Positions 52,501 through 64,000 of a DNA stretch of 64,000 nucleotides are shown here, piece by piece. Under the pieces are notes generated by a model that saw only the letters and a list, made by a program, of their open reading frames with translations, did no database searches and was not told where the DNA came from. Made by a program: the position numbers and the translations under genes. The DNA is from Vanilla planifolia (taxonomy: Eukaryota > Streptophyta > Magnoliopsida > Asparagales > Orchidaceae), in contig JAIUJO010001305.1 in the NCBI GenBank assembly GCA_023846275.1, forward strand, positions 1-64,000. Direction: 5' to 3'. Each line of letters starts with the position of its first letter. The stretch's first letter is position 1.

Positions 52501-55500
52501 TGCGAATGTTGACCACCTATTAGATTTTAGGACCTAATTCCTTTTAGATTGAGCTGTCCTAGTAGAAATTGTATTTAAACAGTCTATTCTTATCCAAATA
52601 TATCTTTGAACGTGAAATGAATATTGCTTTTAATCTTGCATTGAGATGCAATGTGTTTATGTTTCAAAATATAGTTACATTTGATATTGGTACCTTATGA
52701 TGACATGAATTGATGACTACATCAAAGGAATAAAATGTGGCAATGTGCATGAATCATTTTAAACTCATTCAATTAATGTGCTAGCTTATTTTTTTGATTT
52801 ATCACATTTGTTACTATACTATAATAGTTTTTATTATAATTAAATAAGGGACAATGTTGTGATTTAAATGTTTAGATAAGACCTAGTAATTTTCTTGATC
52901 TTTTTTCAACTTATTGCACTAGAGAGAAATTTATTATATTTTAAAAAAAGTTCTATGTATTACTTCTCATAATTAATGTTAGAGGAAGATTATATCTCAT
53001 TATCTTTAAAAGTGTACACAATGTCTCTATGTACTACCATAAGTCAAATATAGCTTTTTTCTCTTCTTCCCTTAAGGGGGATTCATTATAGCTAATCCAA
53101 GTAATCTACATATACTTCTATTTTCTCTAATGTTTTAAATTTTCAACGCTAATTCTATACATAAGGTAACAAAGATGAATGTCAGTCATTATGCAATCTA
53201 TCAAGCCTACTTCATCATTTTGCATTATCTTCTACTTTAGTTTCATATCAATATAGAATCTACTAATTGTAACACGATTTTGAAATAAGATATATAATTC
53301 TTTACTGATTAAGGCTGCCATATTAGTGGAAAAGGAATATAAATTTGTTGGCTCTTACTTCTTTTTTTATTTCTCCATTTTTATAGATAATTGTTCTTGT
53401 TTTCTTCTTGCATGAACCATTTAATTTCTATGTGGCAAAACCATGGATTCTTCGAGTGAATTGGTAGGAACATCCATGGAAGCTTAATTTTAGTGACCAA
53501 AGGATCATACTACTTTTGGACCAAAAATCTTGCTTATATGTTTTATATTAGAAATCATTTCACTCATGCCAGCCAAGATGTCAATAGTGTTAGTAAGTCT
53601 TGTTAACACAAATATGATATATTCATCAAATGCTATAAGAAATTGCTCATAATCGTGACTCCAAAAATTAACTTCCTTCTCTTATATATATACATTACAT
53701 AAATAGGAGGCCTTCGAATTTATTCCAATTTTCTTAAGCTTGTTTAAGGCTAATTTTCAAATTATTTCTATATAGAAAAACCACAATGTAGTATATTGAT
53801 TTATATTGACAACTCTTGAATCTTATTAACCTTATGTTTGCCCTCAAGAATAAGCTCACTAATTCATTTCCTTATCCATTCACAATTCACAACTTTAGTA
53901 ACAAATGGAAATGGTTGTTCAACTTTGTCACAAATGCTTGATTCTATTAAGATAAACCTTTTAACAAACATAAATCTTTATGAAACTAGCATCTCAAGTT
54001 TCTTCAAGCATAATTAGGAGAATACAAAAATTGTTTGATGTCTTGATTATTTTCATTGTTCAATCATTTCTACATTTCTATTGGGATGGAAATCCATTGA
54101 AATTTATTAGAAGAAAATATAAAAATTCCAAATTAACCTATCACCTTCTAATAAGAACATAGGCTTCGTAGCTATGCAAGGGAAGGAAAATTCCAAATTT
54201 CAAATACTTGACATTGTCTTACTATTAACATGCGAGGGGATGCTAGAAAACCACTCTATAGGTGAGTGAAGAAAAATTAAATAATAGTACTAAACATGAA
54301 ACTTTTTCTTAAAGTAACCCACCATCCATGCCTTTGACATCTTGTAATAAATTATTATTTTGTGGCTTAATGATAATAAACTACGTTGGGAAGGATTTTT
54401 CAAGCACCACAATGATTAAATTGTACTATACAATGTCATGATATTATTTGTTGTCCACCCCAATTTCTACCCCAACTATTTTTAAGGACTATAAGTAGTT
54501 GTGCAGGACTTGAAGTGGTAGATGAGATAATCTTAATGATCATAGAAAAGACATTTAGAAGGCAATTGAAACCCAAACATCATCATCGTAGGGGAAAAGA
54601 TGGAATTTGATTAAATATGTATTATAAAAGAATATAAATTATGAATAACATTTGCCAAATCTATTAATTATTCTAATGGAAATCTATTCAATAATCTCCA
54701 CATAACATATAATAAGCCTTAGCTAAGCTAATGTTTCTTGCATATTAGAGGGTTCAAACCAATTTTTCCATGTTAGTATCACCCAAGAATTCTTTTTTCC
54801 TGAGTGAAAGAATGTGCCTTAAACTTTCCACACAATGTAAATAAATTACCCACCATTTGTATTTCTTGCCAATTTTCTAGGTTATTCTTGTTGTTGATTC
54901 TCGCAAAATTTTCTCATATTGTAGGTTAATTAAGGAACAACCATCATATTCTGCATGCAAACACCTTGATTCTTGTTGAAAGCTCTTTATTCTTAGATTA
55001 GTTTCCACAACTAGTTTGGTTATCGCTTTCGATTAATTCAATTAAAGTGGAAGAGGTTGTTAAGAATTTTATATAGGAGATTTTCAATGGCAATTTAAAA
55101 CCACTTAATGGGGTTGTAAGGACATTTTTTGTCAAGTTTTTCATTGGTTATTTTCTGATACATTTAGGTAGTAATAACACTATTAAGAAGTGAGTTGTTA
55201 TAGAGTTTAGTATAGCATTAATCAGTACGAGCTTGCTACCTTTTTCTAACCATTAATTATTTCAACCATTTATGTTTTGTTAATTCACATCTAAGTGGGA
55301 TAATAAGTCTTAAAAACCTTGAATAGCCTCCATACTTGACTGATCTTCTTCATTCATCTTGTATCGTTTACTATTTTTTTCTTATAGATAGAAAGCTTAG
55401 GTATTTGGTCCATGAAGATTAAGTGTTATTATTTGGAGTTCAAGTCCCATTCCCTTTACCCATTATAATCTTCTTTTTGTTTATGATATTTTTCATCCTA

Positions 55501-55640
55501 AGTATGGGAACAAATTAAATTTTCTTGTGACTTAGCCAATTAATTCTATTTTCAATTACAACAAATTTTTCGTTTTGCTCTTCTAATGATGTTATAAACT
55601 ATTCTACTATTTTACCTCACCTTCTCCATTCGTTAATGAT
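52501..55640. other. Non-satellite region, possibly upstream part of the copia fossil
   Basis: On the minus strand gag and the 5' end of the copia element should lie here, but no zinc knuckle, primer-binding site or LTR could be recognised. The sequence is AT-rich, with no frame above about 60 residues that resembles a known protein and no satellite landmark. It may be a mosaic of decayed insertions. Confidence 0.35.
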
Positions 55641-56345
55641 CTAGTCTCTATTCACTACATCTTTAACAAATTATTAATAGAATTTTTGCTCAATTTTTAT
55701 TAACTTGGAAGCTCATGTCCAAAACACTTGGTTTTTAGCAATTTTTTAAACTACATAATGCAACAAAATTCACATATCAAAGAATAAACTTTCAAATGTT
55801 GCCATACATGTTTTTAGTACCAACATAATCATATAACATGAAAATATCAATATCTATCAACAAGAATATAAAAATCATAAAAGTGAAATATTGAAATAGA
55901 ATTATAAGTGAAGTCCAATCTAAAAATAATATAAAATTAAAGATATGAAAGTCTATAAATAATATTCTATTACAATCAAATGTACATCAATATGTATAAC
56001 TAATAATAAAGAATACAAGTAATTGCTCAACTATCACTAATTAAAAATAATTCAAGAAGAAATGTCATCCATTAGGTGTACGAACCTTATTGATCCCAAT
56101 ATTGGCTCAAAATGACTCCTATGTTTTTCAACCTGTAGTAATATAAGAGAGGGTGAGCTGAAAAGCCCAGTGGGGAATACTAAGACATATAAAACTAGCA
56201 TAAATTTAGAAAGGGATATACATATATCATAAAACCACTAGGGATGCTATCGCTAAAATGCCTAACAAATGGCTAGTGAAATTGTCCAAATTTTAAAATG
56301 AAATCTAAATTAAGGTAGGAGTGATGTCACACCACCATTCTTTCT
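55641..56345 (-). mobile_element. Probable gypsy (chromovirus-like) LTR, fossil
   Basis: On the minus strand a purine-rich tract (56,333-56,350) is followed directly by a TGTGACATC start, the usual arrangement of polypurine tract and 3' LTR in plant gypsy elements. Further in, at about 56,150-56,190, is a 'ccactgggcttttcagctca' string, followed by 'caggttgaaaaac', both resembling words common in LTRs of the Tekay/Del group. The left limit (about 55,641) is a guess. No gypsy protein domain was recognised nearby, so it may be a lone or truncated LTR. It is old and decayed. Confidence 0.45.
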
Positions 56346-56689
56346 ACTTAATTGTACTTTAATCACGGCATGTTTCCTCTTTAGGGTATTTAAAAATTTA
56401 ATTTTTAATGGAAATGTATTTAAATTTTGATTGTTGAGAAACTTTGTATTCGAATTTTGAGTCTTGTAACATTTAAATGTGAGAGGAGTGAGGATAGTTT
56501 TAATATGAATGTTTTCTTTTTTGACATGATGCATTATAAGAATTCTTGATAACATTAAGATAAATAAGAAGAAAAACATTAAAAAGGAGGATATGAGTAT
56601 ACTTTAATTAATAAGAATTAAATGCAAAAAATAAAGTGCATTAAAATAAAAAATTTATTAATCATCAAGTAATTAAAAAATTTATTATA
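56346..56689. other. Short non-satellite segment between LTR fossil and satellite monomer
   Basis: If the neighbouring LTR call is right, this would be the last piece of the element's internal region on the minus strand, or simply flank. An 89-residue minus-strand frame (56,310-56,579) spans it, but it has no recognisable domain and runs into the LTR. No gene is claimed. Confidence 0.35.
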
Positions 56690-57120
56690 AGGACATTATA
56701 AAACAAAGTTATAGAAACATTTTATTGTTCATTCTTCAAATTTCTCACTTCGACTATGTTATGTTCATATGTAACACTATATCTCAGGTCAACCATTACA
56801 TGTATTTTATTTTGTTATATCATATTGTTCAAATTTATGCCATTTTTAGTTTAATATATATTTTATTATAATTTAAAAAATAATTTATTTATTTTTATTC
56901 GATATATATTAGTAATTATTAATAATTCAAAATGGTGGCAAATTGAGCTAAAAAAAATGTCATTGTTAAAGTAATCTCATCAAGCTCCATCTAATTAAAT
57001 ATTCAATCTAATTTTTTTAAGTTTTTAATATTTTAGAATTTTCAAATTCTTTATTAGTCATTTCTATTTTCAAGTATTTGATTATCAAGAGTGTTAGAAT
57101 AGTTCCCCTTAGTATCTTAG
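56690..57120 (+). repeat. Isolated 415-bp satellite monomer, plus orientation
   Basis: One monomer-length stretch with consensus blocks in order: 'ttcttcaaatttctcactt', 'atgtaacactatatctcagg', 'accattacatg', 'ttttgttatatcatattg', 'tttagtttaatatata', 'aaaatgtcattg', 'aagctccatctaattaaat', 'attatcaagagtgtta' and 'ccttagtatcttagaata'. It is in the opposite orientation to the array edge at 45,485 and is bounded on the right by purine-rich DNA starting inside the next landmark. Confidence 0.8.
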
Positions 57121-58780
57121 AATACAAAGAAAAGGAGGAAAAAAGAAATTGATGATGTATTAGACAAGGAGAGGAACTTTATGAAAATTAGTGTAAACAA
57201 AGTAAAAGTAGTTGAGTATGAGGTGAGCAAGAAAATGGCAATAATAATAAATTGAAAAAATAAGAAGTTGGAATATTAAGCATGAGGACAGAAAAATGAA
57301 AAAAATATAAGCTAAGAAATAAAAAGAAAAATAGTATAAGGCATATGAGTACTGCTAATTAATGGGAATTAAATATAAGGAATAATAAGAAGATAATTAA
57401 ACTTATCAATAATTATTTATTAAATATGAAAACGTTATTATAAGGAAATTCTAAAAATAAGTAATAAAAATACTTTTTTTCTTTTGCAATTCTTAAAAAA
57501 ACATATATGATTAAATTTAGAAATCTTGGAGAGAATTCATTATAAAGATAATATTATGTTTAAGAAGAATAAGAACATGAGAAAGAGTTAAAAGAGAATG
57601 AGAATAAGTAAGATGATAAGCAAAATTCAATGAGTAGTGAAACAACACTAGAGAAAGAGATTAAGAAGAAGAAAAAGTTGAAAAAAAATAAAAAAATTGA
57701 ACCAATAAGTTTAACCATAAAAAGAGTCAGTGGAACAAGGATGTAATGAAAAAGAAAAGATGTAAAAGAAGAAGAAAAAGAAAAAAACAAGAATAAGAAG
57801 AAGATTATTAAGTAAAACATTGTTAAAAAAATGTTAATTTCTAATCTTAAGAATAATAACTATTATTTTCATAATAAACTTTATTTTTTAATATTATGAA
57901 AAATTAATTCTTTCATACTTTTTTCTTCAATTACAACTAATATTGAGATGAAAACAAGGGCAACAGCGAACAAAGTTAATGAGACAATACAGAGCATACA
58001 AGATAGTTAAGATAAGAGAGAGAAGACAACAAATGTGGACAGAGTGATGAGAACGAAAAGTGCAAGCCAAGGAGAGATAAAGAGATTGGAGGATTGAAGA
58101 AAGGAACAATGAAGTGAGTGAGAGCCTTCGCGAGATAGTTGAAAGCTAGAGATAAAAATAAAAGGCTCACAAAGAGTTAGAGACAATGTCAGATATATAA
58201 GTCAATAAAGGGAGATATGAATAGATAGAAATAAAGGAAAGAGATGAAAGGGAGAAATAAAGGAGAGTGATAATGAGCGCATGAGAGAGAGCTTTATAAG
58301 AATTAAAGTTAGATATGGTGTAAAAGTCAAAACAAGAAATACAGATAATAATAATAAATTATATAGAGTTATAAGGCAAATTAAATTGAAATAAAGATAA
58401 ATAAATAAGTAAAAAGGGAGATAAAGTGTACATGAGAGTGAAATAGGCTAAGATAGCAGTTAGGGGAGAGAGACATGCTCATATTTTGAAATAGTAAAAC
58501 ACAAAAGAAAGTATGAGATGAGACAAAGAGAGAGACATGAAAGTGTTAAAAGAGAAAAAGAAGTGAGAGACCATTGAGAAAATGAAGGTGTTTTTGAAAG
58601 AGAATGTGAAAGATAGAGACAAGTAGTTTGAGAAGAATGTAAAGAGCAAGAGTTAGAGTATGATAAATTGATGTAGAGACATGGAAATAAACAATGTGAT
58701 AAGAAAGAAATAAGGCAAAGGAGAGATCAAAAAACCATGCAAAAGAAAAAGAATAACAAACAAAAAAAATAATTGAATAA
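57121..58780 (+). repeat. Purine-rich (GA) irregular repeat, left part
   Basis: The plus strand is dominated by A and G, with words such as 'gagagagaag', 'agagagagacatg' and 'gataaagagg' and few C or T. There are AT-rich breaks at about 57,340-57,560 and 57,830-57,930. No fixed repeat length could be seen. The minus strand is correspondingly pyrimidine-rich and so depleted in stop codons, which explains long Ser/Leu/Phe-rich minus frames such as 57,560-57,820; these are not genes. Confidence 0.7.
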
Positions 58781-61700
58781 TCTCATTTTTCAACACAATT
58801 ATATGAAATAACTAACAAAAAAATTTTGTTATAAGTCTTATTCGCAATTTATGTTATTTATTTATTATTACTATAATAAAAATGTTTGTTTTTTTGGAAA
58901 AATATTTTTAATAATATTATTGATCAAAATATAATAATTATTAATTATAGTTTTAATTTTATTTTTTAATTTTTTAGAATAGTGTTTCTTGACTGTGAAA
59001 AATTATTGTTACAATTCTTATAATAATTTACTTTCCATTTCAATTTGAATGGAAGAATAATAGCTAAATACATAAAAGAGCAAGTTCTACAAACTAAAAG
59101 TCTAAAGACAATGACAATGAAAAAAATTGCTAAAGTTATTTGTTTCTAATAATGCTCTCTTACCCTAATAGACCTAAGAGGCTATATATTTTTGGGATGG
59201 AAGAAAGTAGTACTCTTTCAAAGTTGAAATATTAGATAACAAAATGACAACAGAGAAGTAAAAGTCGTTAACAATAGGTAATGGGTAACCATTGATAAAA
59301 AATGTTTTAATCCTTTTTTGAGTCTGCACACTGATGACAATTCATCAGCCAATCCAAATCTTAAACAATTCTCAAAAGATTATTAATAGATTTCAATAGA
59401 GGTAATTTGTTGACATTCATAAACTTAATAAGATGTCTTGGATTAAAGTATGTGCACTATTGGAAGAAAATGTGATAGGATTAAGAAAGAAAGGTATATA
59501 AATGTCGTGTAATCATCTAAATTGAATCTTAAAGCGCTAACTAACCAATCACTCTTGCCCAAATTCATCACAGAAGAACTTTGGAGTGCTAGTCAAAGGG
59601 TCATCAAATAAGGCACATGGAATATGCTTTATTTTTCATATTAGAGCATAGGATATGTGACTTGTTTTAAGCATCTACTTTTAGGCCCTTGATAATAATG
59701 GAAATTTAAATGCACAAATTGTTTTCTCTGTAGCTAGATGGAAATTCTTTGAACTAAAATTGTGAATTAAAATTAAGTAAAGTGATTTTAGATTGACAAT
59801 TTTCCTCAAATAGTTTCATGTTGGTCTTGAGAATTGCAAATTAGTTACCACAATTTTAAGAGTAATTACAAAAATATTTTATTCAGTTGGCTTCCAAATG
59901 TATTCAATACCTCTATGGAGATCCCATTGACTACATTTTTGTATGTTGTCATCTAGCACAATAGACATAGTTTCTCTTTGTTAGAGCTTCAGCAAATAAG
60001 TTTTACATGACAAAAAACATAATAACTCTCTCAAGAAATAATGTTTACATATTTCTAGGAGTCTAGTAAATTGTGAGGATTTTGATAATATCACTTACAA
60101 TATGCTAAAATATTTGGAAGTCAAGAAGTGGAAGGGTGTATGAAGAAATTATGAATGTAATGCTGCCATTACAAACATCATTAGCTAGTGCTACAACAAT
60201 TTCGAAGGTTCCAATGTAATGTAGTATTAGGTAAGGGAACAATGGTTTATGTAAAGGTTCTTGACTCCAAGTTTCAAACAGATGAAAGTTAGAATGTGTA
60301 AGAAAATTATCAAAGTGCTTCACCATGTAACCAGTGAAATTAAATATATGTAGGAACAACAAAAAGAGTACTAGTAATATAAGTGCTTCATAGGAGATCA
60401 TGATGATAATGTAAATCATGCCTTCACTCCTACTACTTATCATTGTTCTACTATGGCTGCCTTCTTGACACTGATTTAAAAATGTTTAAAATAGAGTAGT
60501 AGTAGAAACTATACAATAGCTTAGATTGAGCTTGACAACATTAGATTTCATTATGGGGTCTATTGTCAATGAAACCATATATCCAATTATCATATCATCT
60601 CTACTTAGAATAATAAAGGAGTTTGGCACCTAAAGACAAAAACATTGAGCTAATATCATCATCCTTATGTTAAAAAATTCTAACCATAATGTGTTCATGA
60701 AACATTAAAAAAATCATTAGTATAATCATAATAATAAGGCTCATAAAACCTGATTCACATTAAATGCTCATGTGATCACATCATCTATCCATTATTCTTA
60801 TTCCTTTTTGTATTTCGATAAAGAATAAAATAATAATAAAAAAAATTATTTAGAATAGCAAACAATGTGATAGTTATATCACTCACTTTAAATTGAAAGT
60901 AAACATAAATGGAGGGATAACATGTACCCCAAACTTATTAAATATATAATGAAAATGAAGAAACATACTTGGATTGGCCATCATTTGTCATCACAATTCA
61001 TGGATATAATAAATTGGAAAATGCTCAATTTCCTCGTTTTCAATCATCATTGATGATTAAGAATCCTACCATCAATATGGATTGTCATAATAATGTTAAA
61101 TTCAATGATAATAAAATTGTCTCACTTGAATGTACAATATGGCTTTCATAATTTTACCAAATTTCAATTTCAATTCTTGTTAGCCCACTTTAGAGCATTT
61201 ATCAATTTGAATTGTTAAGTTAAAAGAACATCTTTTCACAAATGAGACTTCCTTGATACTACTCTTAAAAACATCAGTTTATATAATGTTAGTTTCATTT
61301 TCCATAACAAAAATCAGAGCTAACACTATTTATATTTTAGAAGATTTTATTGAGATTCTTAGCTCTACTCCAAACAAATTTTGTTTTGATACTAACTTTT
61401 CGTTTTACGAACATGTACCTTCCATTTTTGTCTTAGAAAGTTGTCAATAAATTATTCATCTAGTATTTCACTTTAGCATAGTTGATTATCATTTCACATT
61501 AGTATGACTTGCAATTGGTACAAATCATTTTTCTTATTCAATGTTGCTATATAAGGTGAATAATGAATGGAACTAAATAAAATAGTGTATATGAATCTTG
61601 TGTAGCATGTTGACTTTATTTTATTTTTTGGCAAAGGTAAATTAGTATAATTTGAATGAACACTTGTCATAGAGAAATAAATTGTAGACAAATGTAAGAC

Positions 61701-61834
61701 AAGCTATTCATGTAATCTATTAACATATTGCAAAACCAATCATTATAGTTTACACATCATGTATGTGTGCACCACATCAAGTGTAGTTTTGAAACTTTGG
61801 AGTACCACAAATTGTTAGTAATTGTATATATCTA
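58781..61834. other. 3-kb non-purine-biased insertion, unassigned
   Basis: The GA bias stops at about 58,780 and returns at about 61,835 on the same strand, so this block interrupts the purine-rich domain. The first 250 bp are extremely AT-rich; the rest is mixed sequence. The longest frame is 112 residues on the minus strand (60,105-60,443). It begins with a hydrophobic stretch and matches no family I can recognise. No LTRs, terminal inverted repeats or target duplications were found by eye. Confidence 0.45.
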
Positions 61835-64000
61835 TTAAAAAATAAAATAAAATGGAAAGGAAGATGACCTATAGAAGAGAGAAAAAAGGGAGTAAAAAAA
61901 GAGAACATAGAGTGAGGGCAAAAGAGAGATGAAATAGAGAACGTGAGAGACAAAGGGATAACGCAAAGTGAAGATAACAATTAGATATAGAGAAAAATAG
62001 AAAGATAGAGTAGGACCACGAGTGTAAGTGATTGAGTTACATGCAGTGCAGAGATAGAGAGGAAAAGAGAAAGATTACATAAAAGAGAGAAGGAGATTAA
62101 AAGAGAAGAGAATGGAAGTGAGGTAAAGTATGCAAGGAAAGAGAAAGGAAGTAACTTAGAGAGTAAATTGAAAGAGAGAAAAGAAAGATAATAAGGGAAA
62201 AGACTTTTAAGAGAAAATTGAAAGAAAGATTAAGATAAAGATGTATGGAGAGAAATCAAAAAAAATGGTAAGACTAAGTAGTTGAAGTAAGAGAGATTGA
62301 GTGAAACAAAGACTCTTCAAGAGAAAAGATAGTGGGATATTAAAGAATAGAGGGAGAGGAGAAAGAGAAGAAGGAAAAGATAATGAGAAAATACTAAGAG
62401 AAGTATGTAAAGAAAGGGAAGAAAGAGAGAGAAAGGCAAGTGAAACCTTACAATAGGTAAGATAAGAGAGTGAAGGATGTGAAAAGAAGATGAGTGAGAA
62501 ATACTAAGAAATGGAGAGCTGAGGATAAGAGATTTAGAAAGTGAAAAGAGAATCACAAAGACGGTTGAGTTACTATGAGAGTGATAGAAGAAAGTAATAG
62601 AGTAAAGACAAAGCTTAAGGGTACAAAGAGATATATCTAAGAAGAGATATGAAAAGAGAAAAAATGAGGCAAAGAATAAAGAGTTTTGTAAAAGAAAGAG
62701 ACTAAGTGAATAAGAGCTAGCTTGAGAGGTGAGGGAAATGGATTTTAGATTTATAAGAATAATTAGAGACATTTAAAAAGGATGACATTTGGACAGTCAA
62801 ATGGATGATAGAGAAGTAAAATAAATATAAGGACTTATAAAGAAAACATAATAAGAGATTGAAAAGCAAAGAGACATATGAAGAACACAAATATACATAG
62901 TGGCAGAGAGGCATATATGATAGATAGATAAAGAATAAAATAAGGGATATAACTGGTAATAGAAAATGATTAAGGGAGAACTAAATAGATGGCTTATCAT
63001 ATAAGGATCGAAGTGATAAAGAGGAGAAATTGAGAGAGTAAGAGTTGAAAGAGTGGGGATGAAAGAAGAAGGGAGACAAAAAGAAGCATAAAATAAGAAC
63101 AATTTTTGGAGATAGAGTAGTAAGAGAGATATAGAGTGAGAGAGAGGAAGAGAAAGTCACAGAGATGGTGGGAAAGGGGGATTTTTGGATAGTGAAAGTG
63201 GAGGGATATTTAGAGACAAACAATGTGATAGAGATGATAAAAGTGATAAAGAGGGAATAAAGGTGAATGGAAGAAAGAGATAAAGCAAAATAAAGAATAG
63301 AGGGGCAATAAAGTATAGAAATGAAAAAGAGTTAAGAGTGTGGAGAAAGATATAGTACAAAAGAAAAGAGAATATAAGAAAAAGGAAAACAGAGGAGATA
63401 GAATATGATAGAGGAGAGAAGGATGAAGAGAAAACGATAGAGATATACATAAAGAGAGACAAAAAAGGAGATAGAGATCAGAAGAGCGGTACAGAAAGAT
63501 AGATTAATAAACAATTAGAGGCAAAAGAAGTCTTAAAAGAGATAAGATAAGAAAGGAGAGAGAGCTCAAGTTTAGAGAGGTGAGAGAGATAACAATTAGA
63601 GAATGGGAGAAGTGAGAAGAAGAGAGAATAAAGAATAAATAAGTAAGACAATGTGTACGAAACAAAGGAAAGGTAGAGGGAGAAGATAACATTAGAGAAT
63701 AAGTGGTAGATTGTGAGAATGTGATAAACCTAATTAAAGGGAAGAGATGAGAGACTAAGATATAAATAGTTAAGGGTGTTACGTTTGGGAGAGATAAGAT
63801 AAATGAGAGTGAGAGAGCTATAGAGGAGAGAGATGGAGAGATACAGAAAGTGGTAGGGAGCACACAAAATAAAAGAGATGTAAGAAAGAGAGTTAAGGAG
63901 ATTAAAAGAGTGGTGAGAATGAAGAACATCAATGTGAAGTGAGAATAGTGATAGTAAGATGATGGAGATTTTGATTGACAATATGATAGAGAGAGATAGA
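61835..64000 (+). repeat. Purine-rich (GA) irregular repeat, right part
   Basis: The most strand-biased part of the window: from about 61,850 onward the plus strand is almost all A and G with scattered T and very few C. It is made of variations on 'gagagagaaa', 'gatagagaga' and 'agtgataaagagg' without an obvious fixed period, and it runs off the right edge. Long minus-strand frames (for example 62,317-62,772 and 63,504-63,932) are low-complexity Ser/Leu/Phe/Ile and follow from the lack of purines on that strand. Confidence 0.75.

Noticed and set aside
57560-57820. 86-residue minus-strand frame resembling a membrane protein
   Set aside because: Same pyrimidine-strand artefact; Phe/Leu/Ser repeats with no domain and no conserved start context.
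62317-63932. Several overlapping minus-strand frames of 65-151 residues
   Set aside because: The minus strand here is nearly all pyrimidine, so stop codons, which need purines, are rare. The products are low-complexity Ser/Leu/Phe/Ile in more than one frame at once, which a real gene would not show.

Overview
The window looks like gene-free, repeat-dominated heterochromatin from a large eukaryotic genome. A plant is most likely, because the retroelement fossils are of the Ty1/copia and gypsy types usual there. By eye the sequence is about a quarter G+C and CpG-poor. An old, heavily methylated and deaminated genome, such as an AT-rich gymnosperm of the gnetophyte kind, would fit, but the species assignment is a guess. 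I found no credible host protein gene, tRNA, rRNA or CRISPR array. The open frames present are chance frames in AT-rich or pyrimidine-rich DNA.

About 390-45,485 is built mostly from one diverged tandem satellite with a monomer of about 415 bp and roughly 100 copies. The array changes strand several times: + (390-5,835), - (5,836-16,956), + (16,957-22,183), - (22,184-32,614, resuming at 36,340-39,460), + (39,461-41,875), - (41,876-45,485). Three levels of organisation can be read. The first is the 415-bp monomer. The second is a three-monomer higher-order repeat of about 1.24 kb at 41,971-45,485. The third is a tandem duplication of a whole plus/minus composite about 17 kb long, in which specific monomers, including distinctively truncated ones, recur in the same order at 5-15 kb and 20-32 kb.

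The array is interrupted at 32,615-36,339 by an unrelated 3.7-kb insertion. It is bounded on the right by a non-satellite region (45,486-56,689) that holds a two-copy 1.2-kb tandem duplication (48,325-50,690), the decayed pol core of a Ty1/copia element on the minus strand (about 51,560-52,500) and a probable gypsy-type LTR on the minus strand (about 55,641-56,345). One last satellite monomer lies at 56,690-57,120.

From 57,121 to the end the plus strand is strongly purine-rich (GA-rich irregular repeat), interrupted at 58,781-61,834 by AT-rich sequence that I cannot assign.

The most noteworthy observation is the strand-switching satellite with nested organisation. All similarity statements are by-eye comparisons of anchor strings; no alignment was run.
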